DNA from: an uncultured Clostridia bacterium
GTDB lineage: Bacteria; Bacillota; Clostridia; UBA1381
Length of the DNA stretch: 42,816 nucleotides
Assembly (NCBI GenBank): GCA_934476075.1
Contig: CAKSNH010000018.1
Coordinates: 1-42,816 of the forward strand
Reading direction: 5' to 3'
In this document: piece after piece, positions 33,309 through 41,986 of the stretch
How positions within the stretch are numbered: position 1 is the stretch's first letter
Layout of the letters: every line of letters starts with the position of its first letter
The notes under the pieces: model-generated
Seen by the model: only the letters and a program-made list of their open reading frames with translations
Databases searched by the model: none
Told to the model about the DNA's origin: nothing
Made by a program: the position numbers and the translations under genes

Positions 33309-33845
33309 ATGGAATTAAAAGGTTCAAAAACAGAAGCGAATTTGATGGCTGCATTTGCGGGAGAATCACAGGCGAGAAATAAATATACTTATTATGCGAG
33401 CAAAGCCAGAAAAGACGGATATGTTCAGATTGCCGAAATTTTTGAGGAAACGGCAAACAATGAAAAAGAGCACGCAAAGATTTGGTTTAAACTTTTGCAT
33501 GACGGTATGCCGGGAACATTGGATAATTTGAAAGATGCGGCGGACGGCGAGAATTTTGAGTGGACAGATATGTATGCCGAATTTGCAAAGGTTGCAAAAG
33601 AAGAGGGATTTGAAAAGATTGCATTTTTATTTGAAAAAGTCGGCGAGATTGAAAAGGCTCACGAGGAAAGATATAGAAAGCTAATCTCAAATATTGAGGG
33701 TGATTTGGTATTTACCAAAGAGGGCGATACAATTTGGGAATGTATCAACTGCGGTCATATTGTTATCGGAAAGAAAGCTCCGGAACTATGTCCTGTATGT
33801 GCTCACCCGAAGGCTTATTTTAAGCAAAGAGCGAATAATTATTAA
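33309..33845 (+). CDS. rbr: Rubrerythrin
   Basis: A 178-aa cytosolic peroxidase of anaerobes that reduces hydrogen peroxide. The N-terminal ferritin-like di-iron domain (about 1-140) has GESQARNKY, EETANNEKEHAK and GEIEKAHEERY with the expected Glu and His ligands. The C-terminal rubredoxin domain carries the FeS4 site as CINCG and CPVCAHP. Domain order is the classical one, not reverse rubrerythrin. GAAAGG precedes the ATG. It is a single-gene unit with its own promoter region, a PerR-like palindrome and a downstream terminator. Confidence 0.95.
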   Translation: MELKGSKTEANLMAAFAGESQARNKYTYYASKARKDGYVQIAEIFEETANNEKEHAKIWFKLLHDGMPGTLDNLKDAADGENFEWTDMYAEFAKVAKEEGFEKIAFLFEKVGEIEKAHEERYRKLISNIEGDLVFTKEGDTIWECINCGHIVIGKKAPELCPVCAHPKAYFKQRANNY

Positions 33846-33886
33846 TAACATAACAACGAAGGCGGTGTCTGTCGCCGCAGTATTAT
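33844..33886 (-). repeat. Dispersed 43-bp element, copy 1
   Basis: Begins on the last codon of rubrerythrin. Its reverse complement matches 42768-42810 at 40 of 43 positions. Internally GGCG and CGCC can pair around GTGTCTGT. See copy 2. Confidence 0.7.
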
Positions 33887-33901
33887 AAGTTGGTAATGTG
33901 G

Positions 33902-33934
33902 AAAGCGGAATTTGCGTTTGCAAATTCCGCTTTT
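33902..33934 (+). terminator. Intrinsic terminator after rubrerythrin
   Basis: A 14-bp perfect stem (33902-33915 with 33920-33933), GTTT loop, and TTTT at the 3' side. Confidence 0.88.
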
Positions 33935-33973
33935 GTGATAAATCATAATTTACCGCAAAAAAATACTATTGTA

Positions 33974-34002
33974 TTGTAATATGAATTTTCCCATGGTATA
34001 AT
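33974..34002 (+). promoter_or_regulatory. Promoter for the DUF6472 gene and ispDF
   Basis: TTGTAA (33974-33979), 17-bp spacer, and a perfect TATAAT (33997-34002) with an extended TGG before it. Confidence 0.7.
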
Positions 34003-34026
34003 TATAGTCGAAAGGATTGGTTTAAA

Positions 34027-34209
34027 ATGAAAAGCAAGACAAGCTGTGAAACTTGTGTTAATTATACATTTGATGATGACTGCGATTGTTATGTCTGCGA
34101 TATAAACTTGGACGAAGATGAAATGTGCAGATTTATGACGGACACATTCTATAATTGTCCGTATTATAGATTAGACGATGAATATGCAATAGTGCGTAAA
34201 CAGAATTAG
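34027..34209 (+). CDS. Cys-rich small protein, DUF6472-like
   Basis: A 60-aa acidic protein with seven Cys: CETC near residue 8, CDCYVC near 22-27, MCRF near 38 and NCPYY near 48. The strand VNYTFDDD and the DLDEDEM-like segment match what I recall of DUF6472, found in many Clostridia. The Cys spacing suggests a zinc or iron site. It has a strong promoter and an AAAGGA ribosome-binding site. It ends 9 bp before ispD, so it probably leads that operon. No function is known. Confidence 0.7.
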   Translation: MKSKTSCETCVNYTFDDDCDCYVCDINLDEDEMCRFMTDTFYNCPYYRLDDEYAIVRKQN

Positions 34210-34218
34210 GGTGAGAAC

Positions 34219-34920
34219 ATGAAAAATAACATTTGTGCGGTTATAGTTGCTGCCGGCAGCGGAAAAAGAATGGGTGCAAAGGAAAACAAGGTATTTTTAA
34301 ATCTGTTTGACAAACCTATTTTGGCATATACATTGGAAACCTTTCAGCAATGCAAAAGCATAGACAGCATAGTATTGGTTACGAGAGAATGTGATATAGG
34401 ACTGTGCCAAAACATAATAAGCAGGTACAATATAACAAAAACAGAGAATATTGTTGTCGGCGGAACTACAAGACAGCAGTCGGTGTATAACGGGTTGAAT
34501 AAGGTGTGCAAAAACACGGATATTGTCGTTATACATGACGGAGCAAGAGCATTGATTGAGAAAAATCAGATAGAGGAAACTATAAAATATGCCAAAGAAT
34601 ATGGTGCGTCGGCGGTCGGTGTAAAGTGCAAGGATACGTTAAAGCAGATTGACCAAAACGGGTTTATTGCAAATACGATAAATCGTGAAGTTACATACAA
34701 TATACAAACTCCGCAGACATTTAAGTATGATATAATTCTATCCGCACACAAAAAAGCAATAGAAGATGATTTTGAAACAACGGACGATTGTGCCGTGGCG
34801 GAGCACTGCGGTGTCAGGATTAAATTGGCTGAGGGCAGTTATGACAATATAAAATTGACTACACCCGAGGATTTGACAGTGGCAGAAAACATTTTACGAA
34901 GGAGGGAACGTTTACAATGA
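34219..34920 (+). CDS. ispD: 2-C-methyl-D-erythritol 4-phosphate cytidylyltransferase
   Basis: Converts MEP and CTP to CDP-methylerythritol in the non-mevalonate isoprenoid pathway. The 233-aa protein has AAGSGKRMG at residues 11-19 (CTP site), VVGGTTRQQSVYNGL, VIHDGARAL and TPQTFKYD, all family signatures. Length is standard. The last bases ATGA overlap the start of ispF, so the two proteins are made in a coupled way; fused IspDF enzymes exist elsewhere. Confidence 0.93.
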   Translation: MKNNICAVIVAAGSGKRMGAKENKVFLNLFDKPILAYTLETFQQCKSIDSIVLVTRECDIGLCQNIISRYNITKTENIVVGGTTRQQSVYNGLNKVCKNTDIVVIHDGARALIEKNQIEETIKYAKEYGASAVGVKCKDTLKQIDQNGFIANTINREVTYNIQTPQTFKYDIILSAHKKAIEDDFETTDDCAVAEHCGVRIKLAEGSYDNIKLTTPEDLTVAENILRRRERLQ

Positions 34921-35390
34921 GAATTGGACAGGGATATGATGTACACAGACTAAAAGAGGGCAGAGATTTATATATATGCGGTGTAAAAATACCGTATGAG
35001 TTTGGGTTGGACGGACATTCCGATGCTGATGTTGCACTCCATGCGTTGGCAGACGCTTTATTGGGTGCGGCAGCTCTGGGCGATATAGGAAAACATTTTC
35101 CCGATACGGACGACAGATACAAGGGTATATCAAGTATGATATTGCTTGAAAAAGTAGTTGAATTGCTGTTTGAAAAAGGTTATACTGTAAATAACGCAGA
35201 TGTGACAATTATAGCACAGAAACCTAAAATGCTGCCGTATATACCAAAAATGCGTGAAAATGTGGCAAATGTACTGAAAGTGGATATTGACAGAGTAAAC
35301 ATCAAAGCCACAACTACCGAAAAGCTGGGTTTTGAGGGCAGAATGGAGGGTATATCGTCAATGGCGGTATGCACGATAAATGAAAAATAA
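34917..35390 (+). CDS. ispF: 2-C-methyl-D-erythritol 2,4-cyclodiphosphate synthase
   Basis: Forms the cyclic diphosphate MEcPP from CDP-ME 2-phosphate with loss of CMP. It is a homotrimer of 157 aa. GQGYDVHRL holds the zinc ligands Asp8 and His10. The third, His42, is in GHSDADVALHALADALLG. GDIGKHFPDTD and EKLGFEGRMEGI complete the active site. AGGAGG lies inside the end of ispD. IspE, which acts between IspD and IspF, is not in the window. Confidence 0.95.
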   Translation: MRIGQGYDVHRLKEGRDLYICGVKIPYEFGLDGHSDADVALHALADALLGAAALGDIGKHFPDTDDRYKGISSMILLEKVVELLFEKGYTVNNADVTIIAQKPKMLPYIPKMRENVANVLKVDIDRVNIKATTTEKLGFEGRMEGISSMAVCTINEK

Positions 35391-35424
35391 ATATTACATT
35401 ATTTAAACAAAATAAATCAATGTC

Positions 35425-35453
35425 TTGAAGAAATTTTGATTGTATGGTATTAT
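35425..35453 (+). promoter_or_regulatory. Promoter for the SLH protein gene
   Basis: TTGAAG (35425-35430), 17-bp spacer, TATTAT (35448-35453) with an extended TGG. A perfect AGGAGGT follows 28 bp later, which fits a highly expressed gene. Confidence 0.65.
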
Positions 35454-35498
35454 ATAGATTGTATAAAGATGAATATTAACAGGAGGTAAATATACTAT

Positions 35499-37340
35499 AT
35501 GAGAAGAATAAAACAAATAATAGGCAGTATTTTGGTATTGGCGATGTCAGTGTCTATGGCAATTCCGACATTTGCGGCTACTTTTTCGGATATGAATGAT
35601 AAAGAATGGGAATGGGCAAAGTCATATGTTGAAGAAATGGCGGATATGGGACTTATCAACGGTTATGAGGACGGAACTTTCAGACCGGGCAACAGTGTAA
35701 CTCATCAGGAGGCACTGGCACTTTTTGCACGTGCGATGGGTTCTGCAAATGCGTCAAATGATGAAGTGAACGAAATAGCACTAAAACAATACGGTGATAT
35801 TTTGAAACCTTACGGTTTGTATGCAAATGAAGAAGTTGCATATCTGCTTTACAGAGGTGCGTTAAAAACAACGGAATTGGACGTGTACTTAAAAGGTTCT
35901 TTAAGAGACCAGCCGATGAAACGTTATGAGGCGGCTGTTATTATAACAAAGGCTTTGGGCAAAGAATCGGAGGCAAAGAATAATGTGCTGACAGATTTGT
36001 CATACACAGATGCACTTGATATTCCTATTGATGCAATCAATTATGTATATCAGGCAACAAAAGACGGTATTATGCAGGGTATGGGCAACGGCACATTCTC
36101 GCCTAATACAGATGTTTTAAGAAGTCAGATGGCAGTAATGCTGTACAGAACGGTTGACAAAATCGGACTGTCGATTGAAACAGGCAAGCTTATAAAGGTT
36201 GACACTGCAACAAGAAATATAACTGCAAAGGATTCGGAAGGTTTCCAATATTTAATCGGTTATTCGGATTCTGTTGTAATGAAGGTTGAGGGTACGGCTA
36301 CACAATATGCGGATATGCCAAACGGTGTGGACGCAGTATTTACCTATTATAATGATTCTTTGGTGTATGTCGACACATTGACAAGCATACCTGATGAAAC
36401 GGTTACTGCGATTTATTCGGGATATTCAAACACAAGCGGTACATTAAAGGTCAGCGTATACAAAAAAGCAAGCGGTACAAATGATATTACGACATATACT
36501 TGTGCAAATGATGTTTCATTGATGTATAACGGCAGTCCCGCAACAATTAATTCGTTTGTAAAAGAGGACCAAGTGGAATTGGCTATATCAAGAGGTAAAG
36601 TCACTTCTATCAGCGGCGGACCTAAGACCGTTGAAATAAAGAATGCAACTGTAAAATCGGTTGAAATTGACCCGGATTTCAAGCTTACAATTACTCATGC
36701 GGATAAGGCATACAACGAAAAAAGCTATAATATCGACAGCAATGTTATAGTTAAAAAGAACGGTACAGAGGCAACTTTCAGAGATATTTATATCGGTGAC
36801 AAGGTTAATATTACAACAGAATACGGTGTGATTACAAAAGTAATTGCCACATCGGATTCAAGAACGGTTGAAGGTACGATTGCACAGGTTTCGATTTCTA
36901 CTTTGGAATCGTCAATTACCGCAAAGGTAAACGGCGAGGAGCAAACATTCCAAGTTCCGAAGTCGGCAACAGTTCTTGTAAACGGCGAGGACGGCACACT
37001 TTATGATTTGCGTGTGGGCGATGTTGTAAAATTGACTATCGAAAGTCAGGCGGTAACAAAGGTTGCTATCACTTCGTCAACAGCAACGGTTAAACAGCTG
37101 ATGGGAACTGTTACGGCGGTTAATTCATCATACGGATTTATCACAATCAGCGTTGCCGGTACAGACGGAAATGTTACATCGGAAACTATTTTTGCGGATA
37201 AGGACGTTACTGTTCTGGACATAAACGGCAACAAAAAAGCGTTCAAGAATGTAGCTGTGGGACAGACAGTATCGGTTGTCTGCTCGTTTAAAAACGGTGC
37301 AAATGTTGCATCGTCAGTGATTATAATGTCAGAGGCTTAA
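35499..37340 (+). CDS. S-layer homology domain protein
   Basis: A 613-aa exported protein. The signal peptide (about 1-26, ending PTFA) is followed by three SLH repeats: FSDMND…GLINGYEDGTFRPGN (about 28-80), a weak middle one (about 95-150), and DALDIPIDAINYVYQATKDGI with GNGTFSPNTDVLRSQMAVML (about 165-220). The rest (about 230-613) is beta-rich with repeated strands such as ITAKVNGEEQTFQVP and FITISVAGTDG. It has no catalytic motif. SLH triplets bind pyruvylated wall polymer, so this is likely an S-layer or wall-surface structural protein. It is a single-gene unit with a strong promoter and terminator. Confidence 0.9.
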   Translation: MRRIKQIIGSILVLAMSVSMAIPTFAATFSDMNDKEWEWAKSYVEEMADMGLINGYEDGTFRPGNSVTHQEALALFARAMGSANASNDEVNEIALKQYGDILKPYGLYANEEVAYLLYRGALKTTELDVYLKGSLRDQPMKRYEAAVIITKALGKESEAKNNVLTDLSYTDALDIPIDAINYVYQATKDGIMQGMGNGTFSPNTDVLRSQMAVMLYRTVDKIGLSIETGKLIKVDTATRNITAKDSEGFQYLIGYSDSVVMKVEGTATQYADMPNGVDAVFTYYNDSLVYVDTLTSIPDETVTAIYSGYSNTSGTLKVSVYKKASGTNDITTYTCANDVSLMYNGSPATINSFVKEDQVELAISRGKVTSISGGPKTVEIKNATVKSVEIDPDFKLTITHADKAYNEKSYNIDSNVIVKKNGTEATFRDIYIGDKVNITTEYGVITKVIATSDSRTVEGTIAQVSISTLESSITAKVNGEEQTFQVPKSATVLVNGEDGTLYDLRVGDVVKLTIESQAVTKVAITSSTATVKQLMGTVTAVNSSYGFITISVAGTDGNVTSETIFADKDVTVLDINGNKKAFKNVAVGQTVSVVCSFKNGANVASSVIIMSEA

Positions 37341-37356
37341 TTGACGAATTTACATT

Positions 37357-37406
37357 GCCGATATGGCGGTTATTATAAAATGACCTGCCATATCGGCATT
37401 TTTTTT
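37357..37406 (+). terminator. Intrinsic terminator after the SLH gene
   Basis: GCCGATATGGC (37357-37367) pairs with GCCATATCGGC (37387-37397), followed by a run of T to 37406. Confidence 0.9.
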
Positions 37407-37513
37407 GTTAGGTATAAACAAAATTATTGGATAATAGTACCGACATATGACATTATTTATAAGATAATATTACTAAAAATTGTCTAAAATTTATCAAGCA
37501 AATATTTTTTAGC

Positions 37514-37542
37514 TTGACTATTTTAAGATTAAAATTTATAAT
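37514..37542 (+). promoter_or_regulatory. Promoter for the dehydratase-activase-like gene
   Basis: TTGACT (37514-37519), 17-bp spacer, perfect TATAAT (37537-37542). It lies in a 296-bp A+T-rich gap that otherwise holds only weak dyads, such as GATAATATTA (37463-37472) upstream and its near inverted copy GACAATATTATC (37585-37596) downstream. Confidence 0.75.
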
Positions 37543-37636
37543 ATATAATAGTGAATTTTTGTAATATTGCAAGAGTTATTTTAGGACAATATTATCTAAA
37601 ATATTATTATGAGCAGTTATTAAAGGGGGACAAAAA

Positions 37637-40600
37637 ATGTCTAATCTTCATATGGGAATAGATGTTGGTTCTACTACGGTAAAAATTATTGTTTTAGATG
37701 ATGAGAGGAATATTAAGTTTTCCAAATATCAACGACATTATTCAGATATTAAAAAAACAGTTATAGATTTGTTTAATATGGCTCAACAAGAGCTTGGTGA
37801 TTGTGAATTTACCGTTATGGTGACAGGTTCGGGCGGTTTGATGCTTGCGAAAATGCTTGACTTGGGCTTTGTGCAGGAGGTTATAGCGACAAAGTCGGCA
37901 GTTAAGGAACTTTTACCCGACACGGACGTTGTAATTGAGCTTGGCGGCGAGGACGCTAAAATATTGTATTTGACAGACGGACTTGAACAGAGAATGAATG
38001 GTACTTGTGCCGGTGGTACAGGTTCTTTTATTGACCAAATGTCTATATTATTAAAGACAGATGCGGACGGATTGAACAAATACGCAGAAAAAGCTACTAA
38101 TATATATTCAATAGCGGCAAGATGCGGTGTTTTCGCAAAATCAGACGTGCAGCCATTGCTAAACGAGGGTGCGGCGAAAGAGGATATTGCGGCGTCTATC
38201 TTGCAGGCGGTTGTAACGCAGACCATAAGCGGTTTGGCACAGGGCAGACCTATCAAGGGCAATATAGTATTTTTGGGCGGCCCTTTGCATTTTTTGCCGC
38301 AGCTTAGAAAAAGATTTGAAATAACCTTGCAGGATAAGGCGAAAAGTTTTCATATTCCCGAAAATGCACAGCTGTTCGTGGCAATAGGTGCGGCTATAAC
38401 GCATGACAACAGAACAGTTACAATGAACGATATTATCACCCGTTTGAAAAATTCAAAGGGTGTAGCGGCTGAAATTACAAGAATGAGACCGCTGTTTAAA
38501 GATGAACAGGAGAAAAAGGATTTTTATGCAAGACATAATAATGCCAAGGCTGTTCGGGGAGATATAAGCAAGGTAAAGGGCAAAACTTTCCTGGGACTTG
38601 ACGTTGGTTCTACGACCATTAAAGCGGCACTTATCGATGATGAGGGCAAACTGCTGTACAGTTACTACGGCAAAAATGAGGGAAGTCCTATAACCTGCGG
38701 AGTTAAGATTTTGCGTGAACTTTATTCAAAACTGCCAAAAGACGCATTTATTGCCAATGCGTCGGTTACGGGTTACGGTGAACTTTTGCTTAAAACCGCA
38801 TTCCGCATTGAAGAAGGCGAGATTGAAACTATCGCACATTATAAAGCGGCGAACTTCTTCCGACCGGGGGTTGATTTCATAATCGACATCGGCGGACAGG
38901 ATATGAAGTGCATGAAGATAAAAAACGGCGTAATAGAAAGTATTATGCTTAATGAGGCTTGTTCGTCGGGGTGCGGCTCGTTTATACAGACATTTGCGGA
39001 GTCGCTCGGTATGGACACGATAGGCTTTGCTGAGGCTGCAATGCAGTCGGAAAGCCCTGTTGATTTGGGTACACGCTGTACGGTATTTATGAATTCCCGT
39101 GTTAAACAGGCACAAAAAGAGGGTGCACAGGTAAGCGACATCAGTGCCGGATTATCATATTCCGTTGTGCGAAATGCGTTGTATAAGGTTATAAAACTTC
39201 GTGACCCGGCTTTGATGGGTGAGAAAGTCGTTGTACAGGGCGGTACGTTCAACAATGATTCTATATTGAGATGTTTTGAAATTGTATCGGGCAAAAATGT
39301 GGTAAGACCCGATATTGCCGGTATCATGGGTGCGTTCGGTTCGGCGATTATCGCAAAGGAACGCTATATGGGCGGTAAGTCCAACATTCTGCGTGAGGAC
39401 GAATTGGACAGCTTTACATTTAAAAATACGCTTACACGCTGTCAGAAATGTAATAACCATTGTCAGCTTACGGTTACGACATTTGCGGACGGCAGGTCGT
39501 TTATATCGGGTAATAGATGTGAGCGTGGTGCAGGTATCGAAGTAAGCAAAAACAAATTGCCGAATTTGTATGACTATAAGTATAAACGTACTTTCGGATA
39601 TAAGACAAATGCAAATGCAGAGCGTGGTGTAATAGGAATACCCCGTGTTCTGAACATGTATGAGAATTATCCGCTTTGGGTTACATTGTTTACCGAGCTT
39701 GGGTTTGGAGTAAAATTATCGGGAAGAAGCAGTCATGCTCTTTATGAAAAGGGTATGGAGTCGATACCGAGTGAAAGCGTATGTTATCCGGCGAAAATGG
39801 TGCATGGACATATACAGGATTTGCTGGATAAGGGTGTGAAAAATATATTCTATCCTTGCGTGCCGTATGAACAGAAGGAATATGCGGGAGCAGGCAATCA
39901 CTATAATTGTCCGATTGTTACATCATATCCCGAAGTTATATACAATAATATGGACGAGGTGCGTAAAAAGGATATTAGATTTATGCACCCGTTTGTAAAT
40001 CTTGATGACAGAAAATCGTTTATTAAGCAGATATACGAAACACTATCCGTTTTCGGAGTGACAAAAGCGGAGGTGGAAAAAGCGGCGGATAAAGCGTTTG
40101 CGGAACGTGCGAAATATAAAGCAGATGTAAGAGCCGAGGGTGAAAGAGTATTAAAGTGGCTTAAAGATAACAATAAAAAAGGTATCGTATTGGCAGGACG
40201 TCCTTACCATATTGACCCTGAAATAAATCACGGTATCCCTGAAATGATTAATTCGCTTGGGTTTGCGGTGCTGACCGAGGACAGTGTGGCACATTTGGGA
40301 CATTTGGAAAGAGATATTCGTGTGGTTGACCAATGGGCATATCACACAAGACTGTATGAGGCGGCGGCATATGTTATCAAGGACGCAAATGTGGAGCTGA
40401 TACAGCTAAATTCGTTCGGCTGCGGACTTGACGCCGTTACAACAGACCAGGTACAGGAAATATTGCAGTCGCACGAGAGAATATATACAACATTGAAAAT
40501 AGATGAAATATCCAATTTGGGTACGGCGAGAATCAGAGTACGTTCGCTGCGTGCGGCAATAAGAGAACGTGACAACAATAATTTTGTACCGCAGAAATTG

Positions 40601-41932
40601 GAGGATTACACAATAAATCGTGTGCAGTTTACCGAGGAGCACCGAAAGAAACATACAGTTATTTTTCCGCAGATGAGTCCGATACATTTTAAATTGTTTG
40701 AGGCGGCATTTAATGCGTGCGGATATAATGCACTGGTGCTTGAAAATGTTACATCGGAAGATGTTGAGGCAGGATTGAAGAGTGTAAACAATGACGCTTG
40801 TTATCCGTCAATATTGGTGACGGGTCAGTTGGTTAATGCGTTTATTTCGGGTAAGTGCGACCCTGAAAATACGTCTGTTATGATAACTCAGACGGGCGGC
40901 GGCTGCCGTGCAACCAATTACATAGCATTTTTGCGAAAAGCATTAAAAGATGCAGGTTACCCGAATATACCTGTTGTGTCATTGAATTTGTCCGGACTTG
41001 AAGGCAATCCGGGATTTAAAATTACACCGAAGCTGTTCTCAGATGTGCTTAAAGCCTGTTTGTGGGGCGATTTGATGCTGACATTAAGTTTAAGAGTACG
41101 TCCGTATGAGGTAGAAAAGGGAAGTACAGACAAGCTTTTGGATAAGTGGCAGAAAAAATTATATGACGGCTTGTATAATAAGAAAAAGCTGAAATTAAAT
41201 CGTGTGATTGACGAGATTATCAGTGATTTTGACAGTATTCCTGTAAATATGCAGAATAAAAAGCCGAGAGTGGGTATTGTAGGCGAGATTTTGGTTAAGT
41301 TCCACCCCGGAGCAAATAACGATATTATACGTGTTATTGAAAAAGAGGGCGGCGAGGCTGTAATGCCGGGACTTTTGGATTTCTTGCTTTATTGTTTCTA
41401 CAACACAAACTTTAAGCATGAGAAATTAGGCTTTAAGGCATCAACGGCGGCACTTTGCAACATGGGAATTTGGTTCTTGGAAAAAACAAGAGGCTACATG
41501 AAAAAAGCACTGCTTGCCAATCCTAAATTTGCCGACAGAGCACCTGTTGATATTGCACAGATTGCCGATGGTGCGAAAAATGTACTTCAACTCGGAAATG
41601 TTACGGGTGAGGGTTGGTTCTTGACAGGAGAAATGATAGAGCTTATCGAAAGCGGAGTACCGAATATTGTGTGTGTACAGCCGTTTGCGTGTCTGCCGAA
41701 CCATGTTACGGGTAAGGGTATGATTAAGGAGTTACGCCGGCAGTTCTCACAGGCGAATATTGTTGCGGTTGACTATGACCCCGGTGCAAGCGAGGTAAAT
41801 CAGCTGAACAGAATTAAACTGATGCTTGCGGTTGCGTTTGAAAATCTGAATAAGGAAGAAAAATTCGATAAGATAATCGAAGAAAATAAATCAGCAAAAC
41901 ATACTGAAATTAAAGAGCCTGAAAAGGTGTGA
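37637..41932 (+). CDS. Double-ASKHA 2-hydroxyacyl-CoA dehydratase activase-like protein (BcrAD/BadFG + DUF2229)
   Basis: A 1431-aa protein. Two actin-like ATPase (BcrAD/BadFG) domains follow each other: GIDVGSTTVK at residue 7 and GLDVGSTTIK at about 316. Each has two Cys 39 residues apart (Cys124/Cys163; Cys442/Cys481), the same spacing as in HgdC, whose homodimer holds one [4Fe-4S]. Next is a Cys-rich knot (Cys602, Cys605, Cys609, Cys628), then a DUF2229 region and a C-terminal part like the dehydratase subunits (about 1000-1400). Activases drive one electron into 2-hydroxyacyl-CoA dehydratases by ATP hydrolysis. Dehydratase subunits are not adjacent, so the true partner is unknown. Confidence 0.85.
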   Translation: MSNLHMGIDVGSTTVKIIVLDDERNIKFSKYQRHYSDIKKTVIDLFNMAQQELGDCEFTVMVTGSGGLMLAKMLDLGFVQEVIATKSAVKELLPDTDVVIELGGEDAKILYLTDGLEQRMNGTCAGGTGSFIDQMSILLKTDADGLNKYAEKATNIYSIAARCGVFAKSDVQPLLNEGAAKEDIAASILQAVVTQTISGLAQGRPIKGNIVFLGGPLHFLPQLRKRFEITLQDKAKSFHIPENAQLFVAIGAAITHDNRTVTMNDIITRLKNSKGVAAEITRMRPLFKDEQEKKDFYARHNNAKAVRGDISKVKGKTFLGLDVGSTTIKAALIDDEGKLLYSYYGKNEGSPITCGVKILRELYSKLPKDAFIANASVTGYGELLLKTAFRIEEGEIETIAHYKAANFFRPGVDFIIDIGGQDMKCMKIKNGVIESIMLNEACSSGCGSFIQTFAESLGMDTIGFAEAAMQSESPVDLGTRCTVFMNSRVKQAQKEGAQVSDISAGLSYSVVRNALYKVIKLRDPALMGEKVVVQGGTFNNDSILRCFEIVSGKNVVRPDIAGIMGAFGSAIIAKERYMGGKSNILREDELDSFTFKNTLTRCQKCNNHCQLTVTTFADGRSFISGNRCERGAGIEVSKNKLPNLYDYKYKRTFGYKTNANAERGVIGIPRVLNMYENYPLWVTLFTELGFGVKLSGRSSHALYEKGMESIPSESVCYPAKMVHGHIQDLLDKGVKNIFYPCVPYEQKEYAGAGNHYNCPIVTSYPEVIYNNMDEVRKKDIRFMHPFVNLDDRKSFIKQIYETLSVFGVTKAEVEKAADKAFAERAKYKADVRAEGERVLKWLKDNNKKGIVLAGRPYHIDPEINHGIPEMINSLGFAVLTEDSVAHLGHLERDIRVVDQWAYHTRLYEAAAYVIKDANVELIQLNSFGCGLDAVTTDQVQEILQSHERIYTTLKIDEISNLGTARIRVRSLRAAIRERDNNNFVPQKLEDYTINRVQFTEEHRKKHTVIFPQMSPIHFKLFEAAFNACGYNALVLENVTSEDVEAGLKSVNNDACYPSILVTGQLVNAFISGKCDPENTSVMITQTGGGCRATNYIAFLRKALKDAGYPNIPVVSLNLSGLEGNPGFKITPKLFSDVLKACLWGDLMLTLSLRVRPYEVEKGSTDKLLDKWQKKLYDGLYNKKKLKLNRVIDEIISDFDSIPVNMQNKKPRVGIVGEILVKFHPGANNDIIRVIEKEGGEAVMPGLLDFLLYCFYNTNFKHEKLGFKASTAALCNMGIWFLEKTRGYMKKALLANPKFADRAPVDIAQIADGAKNVLQLGNVTGEGWFLTGEMIELIESGVPNIVCVQPFACLPNHVTGKGMIKELRRQFSQANIVAVDYDPGASEVNQLNRIKLMLAVAFENLNKEEKFDKIIEENKSAKHTEIKEPEKV

Positions 41933-41939
41933 TTAAGTG

Positions 41940-41964
41940 GGATTGGGTAAGTTTTATCCAATCC
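41940..41964 (+). other. 10-bp hairpin without T-tract
   Basis: GGATTGGGTA (41940-41949) pairs with TATCCAATCC (41955-41964) around a 5-nt loop. It lies between the activase stop and the next start. Only a weak TTTT follows 5 nt later, so it may be a leaky terminator or an mRNA-stabilising element. Confidence 0.5.
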
Positions 41965-41986
41965 TGTAATTTTAGCCGGGGAGAAT

